Shown: piece after piece, positions 54,565 through 61,707 of the stretch
Layout: each line of letters starts with the position of its first letter
Position numbering within the stretch: the first letter of the stretch is position 1
DNA from: Cytophagales bacterium UBA2561
Lineage (GTDB): Bacteria; Bacteroidota; Bacteroidia; Cytophagales; Thermoflexibacteraceae
Reading direction: 5' to 3'
Assembly (NCBI GenBank): GCA_002340355.1
Contig: DDLX01000007.1
Span: forward strand, 1 to 61,707
DNA: 61,707 bases
The notes under the pieces: model-generated
The model's input: only the letters and a program-made list of their open reading frames with translations
Database searches by the model: none
What the model was told of the DNA's origin: nothing
Program-made: the position numbers and the translations under genes

Positions 54565-55500
54565 CTACGAATTAGGATTGAGTTTTGCCCCTCTAAGAAA
54601 ATCTTGAATCGAAAGACGTTTTCGTCCTTGCCATTGGAGCGTTTCAATTTCTACAAAACCATCCGAAGTATAAAACCGCAAAAAAGTTTTATTATCTGTT
54701 TCCCAACTACCTGCTTGTTTATCAGAAGGTTGTTGAGTGGCTTTGACTGCATAAATTTTACATATTTTATCCTGCAAGGTTGTCCAAGCAACAGGGTAGG
54801 GGGAAAGTCCACGTATAAAATCTCGCACTTTTTCGGCAGGTTGATCAAAATTAATTTCACAGGTCTCTCGGAAAATTTTAGGTGCTTTTTTAGCTAAATT
54901 TTCAGGAGTTACTTGCTGAGGAAAAGTTTGATAATTTTCAGATTCAATGATTTGACAAGTTTCTAAAACTAATTTTGCGCCTTTCTGTCGTAATCGTTCA
55001 TAAAGTGTCCCTACGGTATCTTCATGAGTAATAGGCTCTTTTTTTTGCAAAATAATTTCACCCGTATCTATCTGATGCTGAAGGAAAAAAGTAGTTATAC
55101 CTGTCTCTTTTTCACCGTTCATAATTGCCCAATTGATAGGGGCGGCTCCCCGATAATCTGGTAAAAAAGAAGCATGTAAGTTAAACGTACCTATTTGAGG
55201 CATATCCCAGACTAATTCGGGTAACATTCGAAATGCGACTACCACCTGTAAATTAGCTTGATAACTTCGTAATTCCTCCAAAAATTCAGGACTTTTGAGG
55301 TTGGTTGGTTGTAAGATGGGAATATTATGTTTTAAGGCACATTCTTTTATTGCCGATTGGCGAAGTTTTTTGCCACGCCCTGCGGGTTTGTCGGGAGCAG
55401 TCATGACAGCAACAATATTATATTGATTTTGTAGTAAAATCTCCAAAGAGGGAACAGCGAATTCGGGCGTTCCCATAAAAATAATTCGTAAATTTTTCAT
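54565..55500 (-). CDS. fmt: methionyl-tRNA formyltransferase
   Basis: 311 residues, normal length. Formylates initiator methionyl-tRNA from 10-formyltetrahydrofolate (EC 2.1.2.9). Motifs: RIIFMGTPEFAVPSLE at the start, TAPDKPAGRGKKL, the catalytic region FNLHASFLPDYRGAAPINWA with Asn, His and the conserved SLLP-type loop, and HQIDTGEIILQK. The C-terminal OB-fold-like domain follows (PAEKVRDFIRGLSPYPVAW). Intact, single gene. Confidence 0.95.
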   Translation of the reverse strand: MKNLRIIFMGTPEFAVPSLEILLQNQYNIVAVMTAPDKPAGRGKKLRQSAIKECALKHNIPILQPTNLKSPEFLEELRSYQANLQVVVAFRMLPELVWDMPQIGTFNLHASFLPDYRGAAPINWAIMNGEKETGITTFFLQHQIDTGEIILQKKEPITHEDTVGTLYERLRQKGAKLVLETCQIIESENYQTFPQQVTPENLAKKAPKIFRETCEINFDQPAEKVRDFIRGLSPYPVAWTTLQDKICKIYAVKATQQPSDKQAGSWETDNKTFLRFYTSDGFVEIETLQWQGRKRLSIQDFLRGAKLNPNS

Positions 55501-55665
55501 TTAGCAAAAATACAGAAAAATGGTATCTGAAACATAAAACATTGACTTTTGCTTTTCTTTGTTAATATAAATCGAAAAGTATTAATTGTTAATTTATTTT
55601 CAATAAAACTGATTCCAAACGTATTGTCCTTCAAAAACTCTTCACTCATTTAAGACTAAAAAATT

Positions 55666-56931
55666 ATGAATTCACGACTCTTGATGCTGTTTTTTATTTT
55701 TAATTTATTGAATTTCAATCTTTTTTCACAAGATGAACAGCGTTGTCCACACGTTTCGCATTCACACAATTCGGTTCGAAATCAAACACTTTATCAGAAA
55801 TTCTTAGACTTTAGAAGGTCTAAAATGAATGCTCGAGTCTCTGAGAAAGAGTACATTATTCCAATTATTGTTCATGTAATGCACCTTGGAGAGCCGATTG
55901 GTGAAGGAACAAATATTAGTGCGGAACAAATTCAATCTCAGATTGATGTATTGAATGAGGACTTTAATCGGAGAAATCTTGATCAAGAAAATACCCTAAC
56001 GGAATTTGAAGCAATTGCAGGACAATTAGCGATTCGGTTCGAATTGGCTGATCTTGATATGACAGGAAATCGCTTGCCCGAAAAAGGCATCCAAAGGCTT
56101 CGAGTCTATAAAGGGCAATGGAGTGTCCAAACTTTGACGGATAGTTTACTGCCTGCCACAACTTGGGACAATACCCGCTATTACAATATTTGGACAGTTA
56201 AAAATATTCAGGGATTTCTTGGATTTGCACAATTCCCTGATTCTTCAGGCTTAGTAGGTTTAGATGAAACTTATAATACACCTGCTTCTGATGGGATGAT
56301 AGTTGATTATGATCATTTTGGTTCGTATCTTAAATTTCCTGCACCTCAACTATCTAATGCTCAGCCTTTTCATCTTGGACGAACGGTAACCCACGAAATG
56401 GGACATGCTCTAGGACTAATTCATACATGGGGAGATGTCAATGATTGTAATGGCAGTGATTTTTGTGCGGATACCCCTGAAATTCCTTCCAGTTCAAAAG
56501 GGTGTGAATTAGACCGTAGAGGATGCAATTCGTTGGCGATGGTACAGAATTATATGGACTATTCGTATGATGATTGTATGAATATTTTTACTCAGTGTCA
56601 GGTGGAACGCATGAAGTGGATACTTGAAAATAGTCCTCGTAGAAAAGAACTTACTCAGGCTGCCAGTATTGTTCTTTCATCTGAGGAAGAAAAAGAAATT
56701 GGAGCGATGATTAATATTTTCCCAAATCCAACTGATAATCAATTATATATTCAAGCAAAAGGAATTAGAATTCAGGAATATGAACTACTCAATTTATTAG
56801 GACAGAAGGTACTTTCAAATCAGGGTTTTTCCGAAAGAATTCAGCTTCCCAAACTATTAGAAGGAATTTATATCCTGAAATTAAAAACGAATCAAGGGAT
56901 ACTTTATCGGAAAATTAGTATTCAACACTAA
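55666..56931 (+). CDS. secreted M43 (pappalysin/ulilysin-type) metalloprotease with type IX sorting domain
   Basis: 421 residues. Signal peptide 1-21 (LMLFFIFNLLNFNLFS). A propeptide-like stretch includes HVSHSHNSVRNQ. The M43B catalytic domain has the extended zinc motif HEMGHALGLIH (His243, Glu244, His247, His253) and the Met-turn NYMDYSYDDCMN (Met297). Cysteine pairs such as DCNGSDFCADTP lie nearby. The last 75 residues or so form a type A C-terminal sorting domain (INIFPNPTDNQLYIQ, YELLNLLGQKVLS, GIYILKLKTNQG), so it is a cargo of the SprA system. Its likely job is extracellular protein digestion or processing of surface proteins. Confidence 0.9.
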   Translation: MNSRLLMLFFIFNLLNFNLFSQDEQRCPHVSHSHNSVRNQTLYQKFLDFRRSKMNARVSEKEYIIPIIVHVMHLGEPIGEGTNISAEQIQSQIDVLNEDFNRRNLDQENTLTEFEAIAGQLAIRFELADLDMTGNRLPEKGIQRLRVYKGQWSVQTLTDSLLPATTWDNTRYYNIWTVKNIQGFLGFAQFPDSSGLVGLDETYNTPASDGMIVDYDHFGSYLKFPAPQLSNAQPFHLGRTVTHEMGHALGLIHTWGDVNDCNGSDFCADTPEIPSSSKGCELDRRGCNSLAMVQNYMDYSYDDCMNIFTQCQVERMKWILENSPRRKELTQAASIVLSSEEEKEIGAMINIFPNPTDNQLYIQAKGIRIQEYELLNLLGQKVLSNQGFSERIQLPKLLEGIYILKLKTNQGILYRKISIQH

Positions 56932-56967
56932 AAATTTGGAATCAACTATAGGAACACAATTAATCCT

Positions 56968-57075
56968 AGTCTACTAAAAATGATTTATAAAATATATTAG
57001 TATTAAAATTATTTAACAATCTTTGTTTATCGGGCTGAAAAGAGTGGGTTTGTAAATCCACCCCTACGGAAAAAT
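56968..57075 (+). repeat. dispersed hairpin element (copy R3)
   Basis: It begins with CTAGTCTACTAAAAATGATT, like copy R2, continues through the shared AT-rich body, and ends in a degraded hairpin (gtggg tttgtaaat ccacc) close to 57060. The right terminal repeat is not recognisable. It lies right after the M43 protease gene. Confidence 0.65.
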
Positions 57076-57140
57076 TTAATTTAAGAGGTTGTTTATTTTT
57101 TAAATAAAATATTGATTATCAATTTTTTACATAAATTTTT

Positions 57141-57170
57141 ATAAAGTAGGATTTGCAAACCCTACTTTAT
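57141..57170. repeat. isolated hairpin with TTTGCAAA loop
   Basis: Arms ataaagtagg and cctactttat, perfect over 10 pairs, with loop atttgcaaac. The loop is the same as in the dispersed element, but the arms have other sequence, as if the loop and palindromic form were conserved while the stem varies. Confidence 0.55.
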
Positions 57171-57224
57171 GTACATCAGCGATTTTGAGTAATGAAAGCT
57201 ATTTCACTAAATAAAGTTTAGTCC

Positions 57225-57446
57225 TTAAAGATATTTTTTACTCAAGTCGTTTAGTTGGTCTCGTACCAGATACAATACATGAGAAATCTCTTGTTTTTGT
57301 TCGTCGGGGATACCTTCCGCCATTAGATAATATAAGGCTTGATGCAAGAATTCACTATATTCATTTTCTTCGTATATCCTTAAAAAAGAAATGAAATCTT
57401 CGTTAAGGGGTTCTATCTGAGTTGGAATTTTTGTTGCCGTTTTCAT
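57225..57446 (-). CDS. small helical protein of unknown function
   Basis: 73 residues, no signal peptide. Predicted helices over most of its length (FISFLRIYEENEYSEFLHQAL, ISHVLYLVRDQLNDLSKKY). Acidic N-terminal half. No homologue recognised. It sits alone on the minus strand opposite the HTH array, which begins 215 bases away on the other strand. Size and context would suit an antitoxin- or adaptor-like protein, but nothing in the sequence proves it. The shared intergenic region carries the first array promoter. Confidence 0.5.
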   Translation of the reverse strand: MKTATKIPTQIEPLNEDFISFLRIYEENEYSEFLHQALYYLMAEGIPDEQKQEISHVLYLVRDQLNDLSKKYL

Positions 57447-57508
57447 TGGTTTGTGATTTTAAATTTTGTGGTTCAATCAATAGCCTTGTTCCTAAAAAAT
57501 AGTCTCTA

Positions 57509-57590
57509 TTTCAGAAATAGGATTGTTTTAACCTATTTTTAGGTGTTATATTTTGATGTTTTCGTATATTTTAATAGTACAAAGAAGATT
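57509..57590 (+). promoter_or_regulatory. array promoter/operator, unit A
   Basis: First of three related blocks (with 58040-58122 and 58936-59012). Conserved elements are GATTGTTTTAAC, then after about 10-12 bases GTTATATTTTGATG, then TTTCGTATATTTTAA and a TAGTACAAAG end. The ATTTTG part is near the -7 consensus. Here the half-site AACAAT of the other units reads AATAGT. Confidence 0.5.
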
Positions 57591-57660
57591 AATTTTTTAG
57601 AAAAATACAAATTAATTAGAAATTCTAAATTATTAGAGTTTTTGATAAACCTATTTTTTT

Positions 57661-58026
57661 ATGAAGCTAAATGAAAGAATTGAAATAATTCAAAAATATT
57701 TTAAATTGAATTCCAGTCAATTAGCAAAAAAAGCTAACGTAACTCCTCAAACAATTATAAATATCAGAGAAGGAGTCACAACTAATCCAAAAATGAATGT
57801 TCTTGTAAATATTTCTAATGAATTAAAGATTAATCCAACTTGGTTAATAACAGGTTCTGGAAGTATGATACTTGATGAACCAGAGTCAGATTGTGAAAAA
57901 AAACTAAGAAGATATGAAGAAGAATTGTCTGTTCTCCGTGAAGAGGTTAAAATTCTAAATAAGATGCAAGCTGTTTTATACAAAAAGATTGATTTTTTGA
58001 CGAAAAACAACTCAAAAAAAGAGTAA
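57661..58026 (+). CDS. HTH-coiled-coil protein, array member A
   Basis: 121 residues. An XRE-type HTH covers about 1-56 (IIQKYFKLNSSQLAKKANVT, recognition helix PQTIINIREG). An INPTWLITGSGSMI element, as in CI-like phage repressors, is next, and a coiled-coil tail covers about 75-121 (KKLRRYEEELSVLREEVKIL). Residues 57-121 match member C in 62 of 65 positions although their heads are only about 40% alike. It has its own repeated promoter. Predicted DNA-binding regulator, probably dimerising through the tail and possibly mixing with the other members. Confidence 0.85.
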   Translation: MKLNERIEIIQKYFKLNSSQLAKKANVTPQTIINIREGVTTNPKMNVLVNISNELKINPTWLITGSGSMILDEPESDCEKKLRRYEEELSVLREEVKILNKMQAVLYKKIDFLTKNNSKKE

Positions 58027-58039
58027 AAGAATACTTTTT

Positions 58040-58122
58040 TATTTCAAAAACAGAATTGTTTTAACTCACTTCAGGTATTATATTTTGATATCTTCGTATA
58101 TTTTAACAATACAAAGAAAATA
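58040..58122 (+). promoter_or_regulatory. array promoter/operator, unit B
   Basis: Same block as unit C over about 75 bases with few changes. The outer half-sites ATTGTT and AACAAT form a perfect inverted repeat around a GGTATTATATTTTGATA core. It precedes member B and directly follows member A. Confidence 0.5.
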
Positions 58123-58179
58123 AATAATTTAGTTTTTCCAAATTATTTAGGAATATTTTTAATAAAATCCAATTTAATT

Positions 58180-58530
58180 ATGGCAATAAGTGATAAAATG
58201 CAAGCAATTGCAGACCATTTTCGTATGAGTGACACCAAATTAGGAAGAATAGGGGAAGTAAATCCTCAAACAATAAAAAATATTCGAACTGGTTCGGTTA
58301 AAAACCCACAAATAGGCTCTTTATTAAAAATATCAAATCAATTAGGGATTAATATAAAATGGCTTTTTGAAGATGAAGAAAATATGTTTCCTTCACCTTC
58401 TTCTGACTGTGAAGAACAAATACAGGAATTACAAGACCAATTATCTTTAATGAAGACGAAATTAGAAGCAATGGAAAAGATGAATGAGGCTTTAAATCTT
58501 GAGATACAAATACTTAAAAGAGCAAAATAA
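58180..58530 (+). CDS. HTH-coiled-coil protein, array member B
   Basis: 116 residues. HTH at about 1-55 (MQAIADHFRMSDTKLGRIGE, recognition helix NPQTIKNIRTG), INIKWLFEDEENMF element, then coiled coil (QIQELQDQLSLMKTKLEAME). It has the weakest match to the others, and its tail is of a different type (EMNEALNLEIQILKRAK-like end). Member C starts only 26 bases later, so B and C are on one transcript from unit B. Inferred regulator. Confidence 0.8.
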   Translation: MAISDKMQAIADHFRMSDTKLGRIGEVNPQTIKNIRTGSVKNPQIGSLLKISNQLGINIKWLFEDEENMFPSPSSDCEEQIQELQDQLSLMKTKLEAMEKMNEALNLEIQILKRAK

Positions 58531-58556
58531 CTCTTCCTACAAAATGTTTTTTAATT

Positions 58557-58922
58557 ATGAGTATATCTAAACGCTTTGAAGAAATTCGAGCTTTTCATAA
58601 TCTAAATACCAATTCATTAGCTAATAAAGTAGGTGTTTCACGACAAACAATTGATAATCTTATTAAAGGAAAAATTGAGAATCCTAAAATAAGTATCATC
58701 AGAAATCTTGCAAATAAACTTGACATAAATCCAACTTGGTTAATAACGGGTTCTGGAAATATGATACTTGATGAACCAGAGTCAGATTGTGAAAAAAAAC
58801 TAAAAAGATATGAAGAAGAATTGTCTGTTCTCCGTGAAGAGGTTAAAATTCTAAATAAGATGCAAGCTGTTTTATACAAAAAGATTGATTTTTTGACAAA
58901 AAATAGCTCAAAGAAGGAGTAA
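58557..58922 (+). CDS. HTH-coiled-coil protein, array member C
   Basis: 121 residues. HTH head FEEIRAFHNLNTNSLANKVG with recognition helix SRQTIDNLIKG. Tail (residues 57-121) nearly identical to member A in protein and DNA (58725-58922 against 57829-58026). The identity runs on past the stop into promoter unit C, as it does past A into unit B. So tail plus promoter were copied as a block while the head has a different origin. Predicted DNA-binding regulator that should be able to heterodimerise with member A. Confidence 0.85.
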   Translation: MSISKRFEEIRAFHNLNTNSLANKVGVSRQTIDNLIKGKIENPKISIIRNLANKLDINPTWLITGSGNMILDEPESDCEKKLKRYEEELSVLREEVKILNKMQAVLYKKIDFLTKNSSKKE

Positions 58923-58935
58923 AAGAATATTTTTT

Positions 58936-59012
58936 TATTTCAAAAATAGAATTGTTTTAACTCACTTCAGGTATTATATTTTGATATCTTCGTGTACTTT
59001 AACGATATAAAT
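58936..59012 (+). promoter_or_regulatory. array promoter/operator, unit C
   Basis: Near-copy of unit B (ATTGTTTTAACTCACTTCAG, ATATTTTGATATCTTCGT) with small changes, AACGAT replacing AACAAT. It precedes member D. Confidence 0.5.
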
Positions 59013-59097
59013 ATAGCGCAAAAATTATTGCAAGCAATATTTATATTAAAATAAGTTGCTATTTTTTGTTTTTTTAACATTTGAAAAGTATGAAAAT

Positions 59098-59487
59098 ATG
59101 GAGCTAAAAGATAGAATAGAGCAGTTAAAGAAATATCTTAATATCCGAAGTAACAATGAGTTAGCTACTAAAGTAGGCATAACTAGACAAACTTTAGATA
59201 AAGTTACGAATGGTGATACAAAAGATCCGCGAAGTAGTTTCTTTATACGGTTTAGCGAAGCATTTGGAGTTAGTTTAGAATGGATGATAACAGGTAAAGG
59301 GAATATGATGTCAGAGGTTTCTGAGTCAGATTGTCAAAAACAAGTTAATAAATTAGAGAAAGAATTACACGAGATTGAATTAGAAGCCAATATTTCAAAA
59401 AAAGAAATATCTGTTTTAAAAAATATGATAAGTATTCTAAATGAAAAGATTGATTTTTTGACAAAAAATAGCTCAAAAAAGGAATAA
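59098..59487 (+). CDS. HTH-coiled-coil protein, array member D
   Basis: 129 residues from the ATG at 59098 (MELKDRIEQLKKYLNIRSNN). The frame opens at 59056, but the extra residues are hydrophobic and unlike the paralogues. HTH with recognition helix TRQTLDKVTNG, then VSLEWMITGKGNMM, then a longer coiled coil (QVNKLEKELHEIELEANISK). Its last 13 residues (IDFLTKNSSKKE end) equal those of A and C, also at DNA level. Predicted regulator of the same kind. Confidence 0.83.
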   Translation: MELKDRIEQLKKYLNIRSNNELATKVGITRQTLDKVTNGDTKDPRSSFFIRFSEAFGVSLEWMITGKGNMMSEVSESDCQKQVNKLEKELHEIELEANISKKEISVLKNMISILNEKIDFLTKNSSKKE

Positions 59488-59605
59488 AAGAATCTGATTA
59501 TCAATATACTGTAAAATTAGTTTTGTTGGTGTTGTTTTACTTAAATATCAACAAAAGTACTTGAAAGTCATTTCTGTAGAATTAAGCATAAAGTGAAAAA
59601 ACCTG

Positions 59606-59701
59606 ATGGATTTAGCAAAGGCTGTGAAGATAGGGCAGACTACAAATAATTTTAAGAAAGCCCCTAATTTTAGCTCAAAAACCAGTACCTTGAAAACTTG
59701 A
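59606..59701 (+). pseudogene. possible fifth HTH remnant
   Basis: A 31-codon frame begins MDLAKAVKIGQTTNNF, which resembles helices 2 and 3 of the array HTH (LAKKANVTPQTIINI), then loses similarity and stops. It lies just after member D on the same strand. Short, so the call is tentative. Confidence 0.35.
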
Positions 59702-59716
59702 AAATCATTTTATGGA

Positions 59717-60976
59717 ATGAAAGAAGAAACTAGCCTCCCCATTTTACTCGAATCGTTTGAATCAAAAACAAAAAATCTTAGTCAAAAGCGATTCACAGTT
59801 TCGGATATTGCTTCGATGACAGGACATAACTTGTCGGACGCTCAGGCAATTGCTACACAAATGATGGAAAAATATCATTGTCGCATTGTACTGACCGAAG
59901 CCAATAATTTGATTTATGACTTCGGCGAAACACTAATACCTCGTTCCCAAAAGACAAAAGCTGAGAAATGGCGTAATTTTCGGAAAAAAGTAACTAAACG
60001 TTTTAAAAGTGCTATCAAAATTGGGATGCAATATACTTTTGTGCTTCATTTTTTTGCCTCTCCTATTTATCTGATTTTGTGGTTAGCAACTGCACCCAAA
60101 GGACTTGATGCTCCCAAACGAAAACCATTTATTAAATCCCTGATGGATTATGCGTTTGGAATAGAAGAAAAAGAAGAAAAATTAGCTTCTGAACAAGAAA
60201 TTGCTTCGTATTTGCGCCAAAATAAAGGGCTACTAACGGTATCCGAAATCGTTAAATTGAGTGGGAAAACCCGTACTGAAGCCGAAGAATTAATTACTGA
60301 ATATCTGATTCGGTTTGAGGGAGAAGCTGAAGTATTGAATAACGGTGTACTTTATGGTAATTTTGATAAATTAAGACAAGGAATTAATCAAGAAGGAGAT
60401 AAAATTCCTTTGCCGATTTGGCAAGAAGAATTACCCGAATTGAAATTTACAGGTAATAGTCGGCGAAGAAATATCTTTTTTACGTGGGTGGTAGGACAGT
60501 CATGGCTTGGGAATTTAATGTTTCTGACAATTATGTATGCCAGTATGGGATTTATGGACTTGATTCTTTTGCCTCTTTATGGGATTAGCTTTTTAGCCAG
60601 TTCGATTTTTCTGGGAGTTCCTTTGTATCGCCTATCGAAGTGGAAAAAGAAAAAAGCAAGCCGAAAATTAGAACGGATTCGGCGTATAATTTTACAACAA
60701 GTTTTTGAGACTCCTCGTCAGTTGACAGTTGAAGAAATAGATCATAAGGTTCAAGCTCATTTAGAATTATATTCGAACTCGGATAAAGCATTGATTCATC
60801 AGGAAATAGAAAAAATATTGATTGAGCTAGAAGCCGTGCCGAATGCCTCAGAGGATGGAAAAGTTCATTTTAAATTTCCCAAACTAGAATCTGAATTATT
60901 AGAAATCAATAAGTTACGAAGTAAACGCAAACGCTTGGATGGTGATGGACAAGTTTTTATGGAGGTCAAGCATTAA
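59717..60976 (+). CDS. membrane protein with three winged-helix-like repeats
   Basis: 419 residues. Three similar soluble units look like winged helices: about 22-75 (RFTVSDIASMTGHNLSDAQA), about 165-215 (LTVSEIVKLSGKTRTEAEEL) and about 330-395 (LTVEEIDHKVQAHLELYSNS). Membrane helices lie between them: one near 107-127 (FVLHFFASPIYLILWLA) and two or three between 255 and 305 (NLMFLTIMYASMGFMDLILL, YGISFLASSIFLGVPLY). Basic stretches border the membrane parts. No family recognised with certainty. Such an arrangement could tether DNA- or protein-binding domains to the inner membrane. The start (ATG at 59717) follows the HTH array by 15 bases from its last remnant. Confidence 0.7.
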   Translation: MKEETSLPILLESFESKTKNLSQKRFTVSDIASMTGHNLSDAQAIATQMMEKYHCRIVLTEANNLIYDFGETLIPRSQKTKAEKWRNFRKKVTKRFKSAIKIGMQYTFVLHFFASPIYLILWLATAPKGLDAPKRKPFIKSLMDYAFGIEEKEEKLASEQEIASYLRQNKGLLTVSEIVKLSGKTRTEAEELITEYLIRFEGEAEVLNNGVLYGNFDKLRQGINQEGDKIPLPIWQEELPELKFTGNSRRRNIFFTWVVGQSWLGNLMFLTIMYASMGFMDLILLPLYGISFLASSIFLGVPLYRLSKWKKKKASRKLERIRRIILQQVFETPRQLTVEEIDHKVQAHLELYSNSDKALIHQEIEKILIELEAVPNASEDGKVHFKFPKLESELLEINKLRSKRKRLDGDGQVFMEVKH

Positions 60977-61037
60977 TCTAGCCCTGTCATAATCTTAAAA
61001 AATTTGACAGGACTAAAGAGAAGTTTGAATTATGTTT

Positions 61038-61547
61038 TCATTTCACAATTTCAATGACCTCTGGAATTGGGTCATAAAGTACGCCATTGTACCAAAGTTT
61101 TCGATTAATGAAATAACATTCACTAGCTTCCCATTCAGTACGGAGAGTATCTGTAATTTGTTCATTCAGTTGGAGATAGGCAATATTTTCACCTTTTTGA
61201 ATACCATCTTGATCACTGGTAATGCCTTCTTTACCACCATAAGTACGAACTCTTAGTCGGTAAGGAGATGTTTTCGTAGTTAATGAGATTCCTCTTGGAG
61301 AGTCCAGAAGAGGGTTATAAACTTCCTGAATGCGCCCATTAATATCGTGACGTAACCTCATAGGTTCAAAGGGAAAATAGCTCTCTGTATCTGAGCTTAA
61401 CAAATCTTCTCCTTTTTGATTGAGGAAAGATAATTGTAGTCCTACACGTAAATTATAACAATCTATGGGTCCAGGTTCTTCCATCTCTTTATCCTCTTTG
61501 CATCCTACAATAAGTAGGAATAATAATACATAAACAATTTTGATCAT
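61038..61547 (-). CDS. lipoprotein of unknown function, tandem copy 1
   Basis: 169 residues. Lipoprotein signal (MIKIVYVLLFLLIVGC, Cys16), a charged linker KEDKEMEEPGP, then a beta-rich domain (YNLRVGLQLSFLN, SPYRLRVRTYGG, LRTEWEASECYFINRKLWYN). No family recognised. It is probably attached to the outer membrane. The 3' end, more than 50 bases long, is repeated exactly at the window edge (61657 onward), so at least two copies stand in tandem. Confidence 0.65.
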   Translation of the reverse strand: MIKIVYVLLFLLIVGCKEDKEMEEPGPIDCYNLRVGLQLSFLNQKGEDLLSSDTESYFPFEPMRLRHDINGRIQEVYNPLLDSPRGISLTTKTSPYRLRVRTYGGKEGITSDQDGIQKGENIAYLQLNEQITDTLRTEWEASECYFINRKLWYNGVLYDPIPEVIEIVK

Positions 61548-61610
61548 TTTAAGGTCTGTTAAGGATGGATATTAATAATTATTTTATTATTGTGATTATA
61601 AGAAGTGATA

Positions 61611-61650
61611 TATAAAAACTTTCCAAACCTGATTTCAGATTTGGAAAGTC
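61611..61650 (-). terminator. terminator between the two lipoprotein copies
   Basis: Arms actttccaaa (61618-61627) and tttggaaagt (61640-61649), with a T-rich run following on the minus strand. It ends the transcript of the copy at the window edge. Confidence 0.65.
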
Positions 61651-61656
61651 AGAGTT

Positions 61657-61707
61657 TCATTTCACAATTTCAATGACCTCTGGAATTGGGTCATAAAGTA
61701 CGCCATT
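61657..61707 (-). CDS. lipoprotein tandem copy 2, 3' end only (cut by window edge)
   Basis: The last 16 codons (NGVLYDPIPEVIEIVK) and the stop are visible and equal copy 1 base for base as far as the window goes. The rest lies outside. Confidence 0.65.
   Translation of the reverse strand, partial: NGVLYDPIPEVIEIVK

Noticed and set aside
1..61707. tRNA, rRNA, integrase and complete insertion sequences
   Set aside because: I scanned the intergenic regions for tRNA T-arm patterns and the proteins for transposase or integrase motifs. None was found apart from the Rpn-type nuclease, which is not a classical transposase.

Overview
This window reads as a chromosomal segment of an AT-rich, non-enteric Bacteroidota bacterium, most probably of the order Cytophagales. 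The lineage call rests on several signs: a giant sprA-type gene (type IX secretion and gliding translocon); secreted proteins with a C-terminal type IX sorting domain; a 7TMR-DISM histidine kinase; a LytTR regulator; a SpoIIE/PP2C phosphatase with a carboxypeptidase-regulatory-like N-terminus; two promoters with the Bacteroidota TTG / TAnnTTTG form; and an arginine gene pair led by a GNAT acyltransferase. No rRNA, tRNA, CRISPR array, intact prophage or intact insertion sequence was seen.

Layout. 1-800 holds a decaying tandem array of XRE-type helix-turn-helix proteins with coiled-coil tails. 819-4801 (minus strand) is a compact operon-like toxin island. It contains a secreted transglutaminase-fold protein, a secreted mini-Rhs effector with a permuted papain-like tip, a lipoprotein, an orphan Rhs C-terminal module with a lambda-R-like (GH104) lysozyme tip, and a secreted partner overlapping it by one base. 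4889-5746 is a probably truncated helical protein. 6238-14175 is housekeeping metabolism (argG with its acyltransferase, lysA, a CoA-transferase, carA) plus a LytTR regulator and one or two candidate small RNAs. 14421-25384 holds surface and signalling proteins, hslU, an Rpn-type nuclease and an orphan adenine methyltransferase. 25338-32899 holds a sensor kinase with its partner membrane protein, a nickel-type transporter beside hypE, a repetitive Ig-like secreted protein and a sugar aminotransferase. 33458-35774 encodes two paralogous, almost wholly coiled-coil proteins. 35906-37285 is a graveyard with XisI-like, DUF433-like and LRR/type IX adhesin remnants. 37351-44973 is sprA. 45602-56931 carries a SNF2 helicase, a PD-(D/E)XK nuclease, DUF2071, dprA, an M3 oligopeptidase, a lipoprotein, fmt and an M43 metalloprotease. 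57661-59701 is a second, live array of HTH-coiled-coil proteins with repeated promoters. 59717-61707 holds a membrane protein with winged-helix-like repeats and tandem copies of a lipoprotein gene.

How parts work together. The toxin island looks like a miniature polymorphic toxin locus. The two Rhs-core-containing genes share a 30-base identical DNA stretch at exactly the point where tips would be exchanged. Both putative immunity proteins carry export signals, as expected if the toxins attack the cell wall or periplasm. The two HTH arrays at either end show one evolutionary pattern: divergent DNA-binding heads joined to nearly identical coiled-coil tails, with tail and promoter duplicated as a unit. 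A small non-autonomous element family (three dispersed copies plus a related isolated hairpin, with a TTTGCAAA-centred loop) is scattered through the window. One copy supplies the stop codon of a neighbouring gene. These three observations are the best candidates for something undescribed. All functional statements are inferred from sequence reading alone, without database searches.
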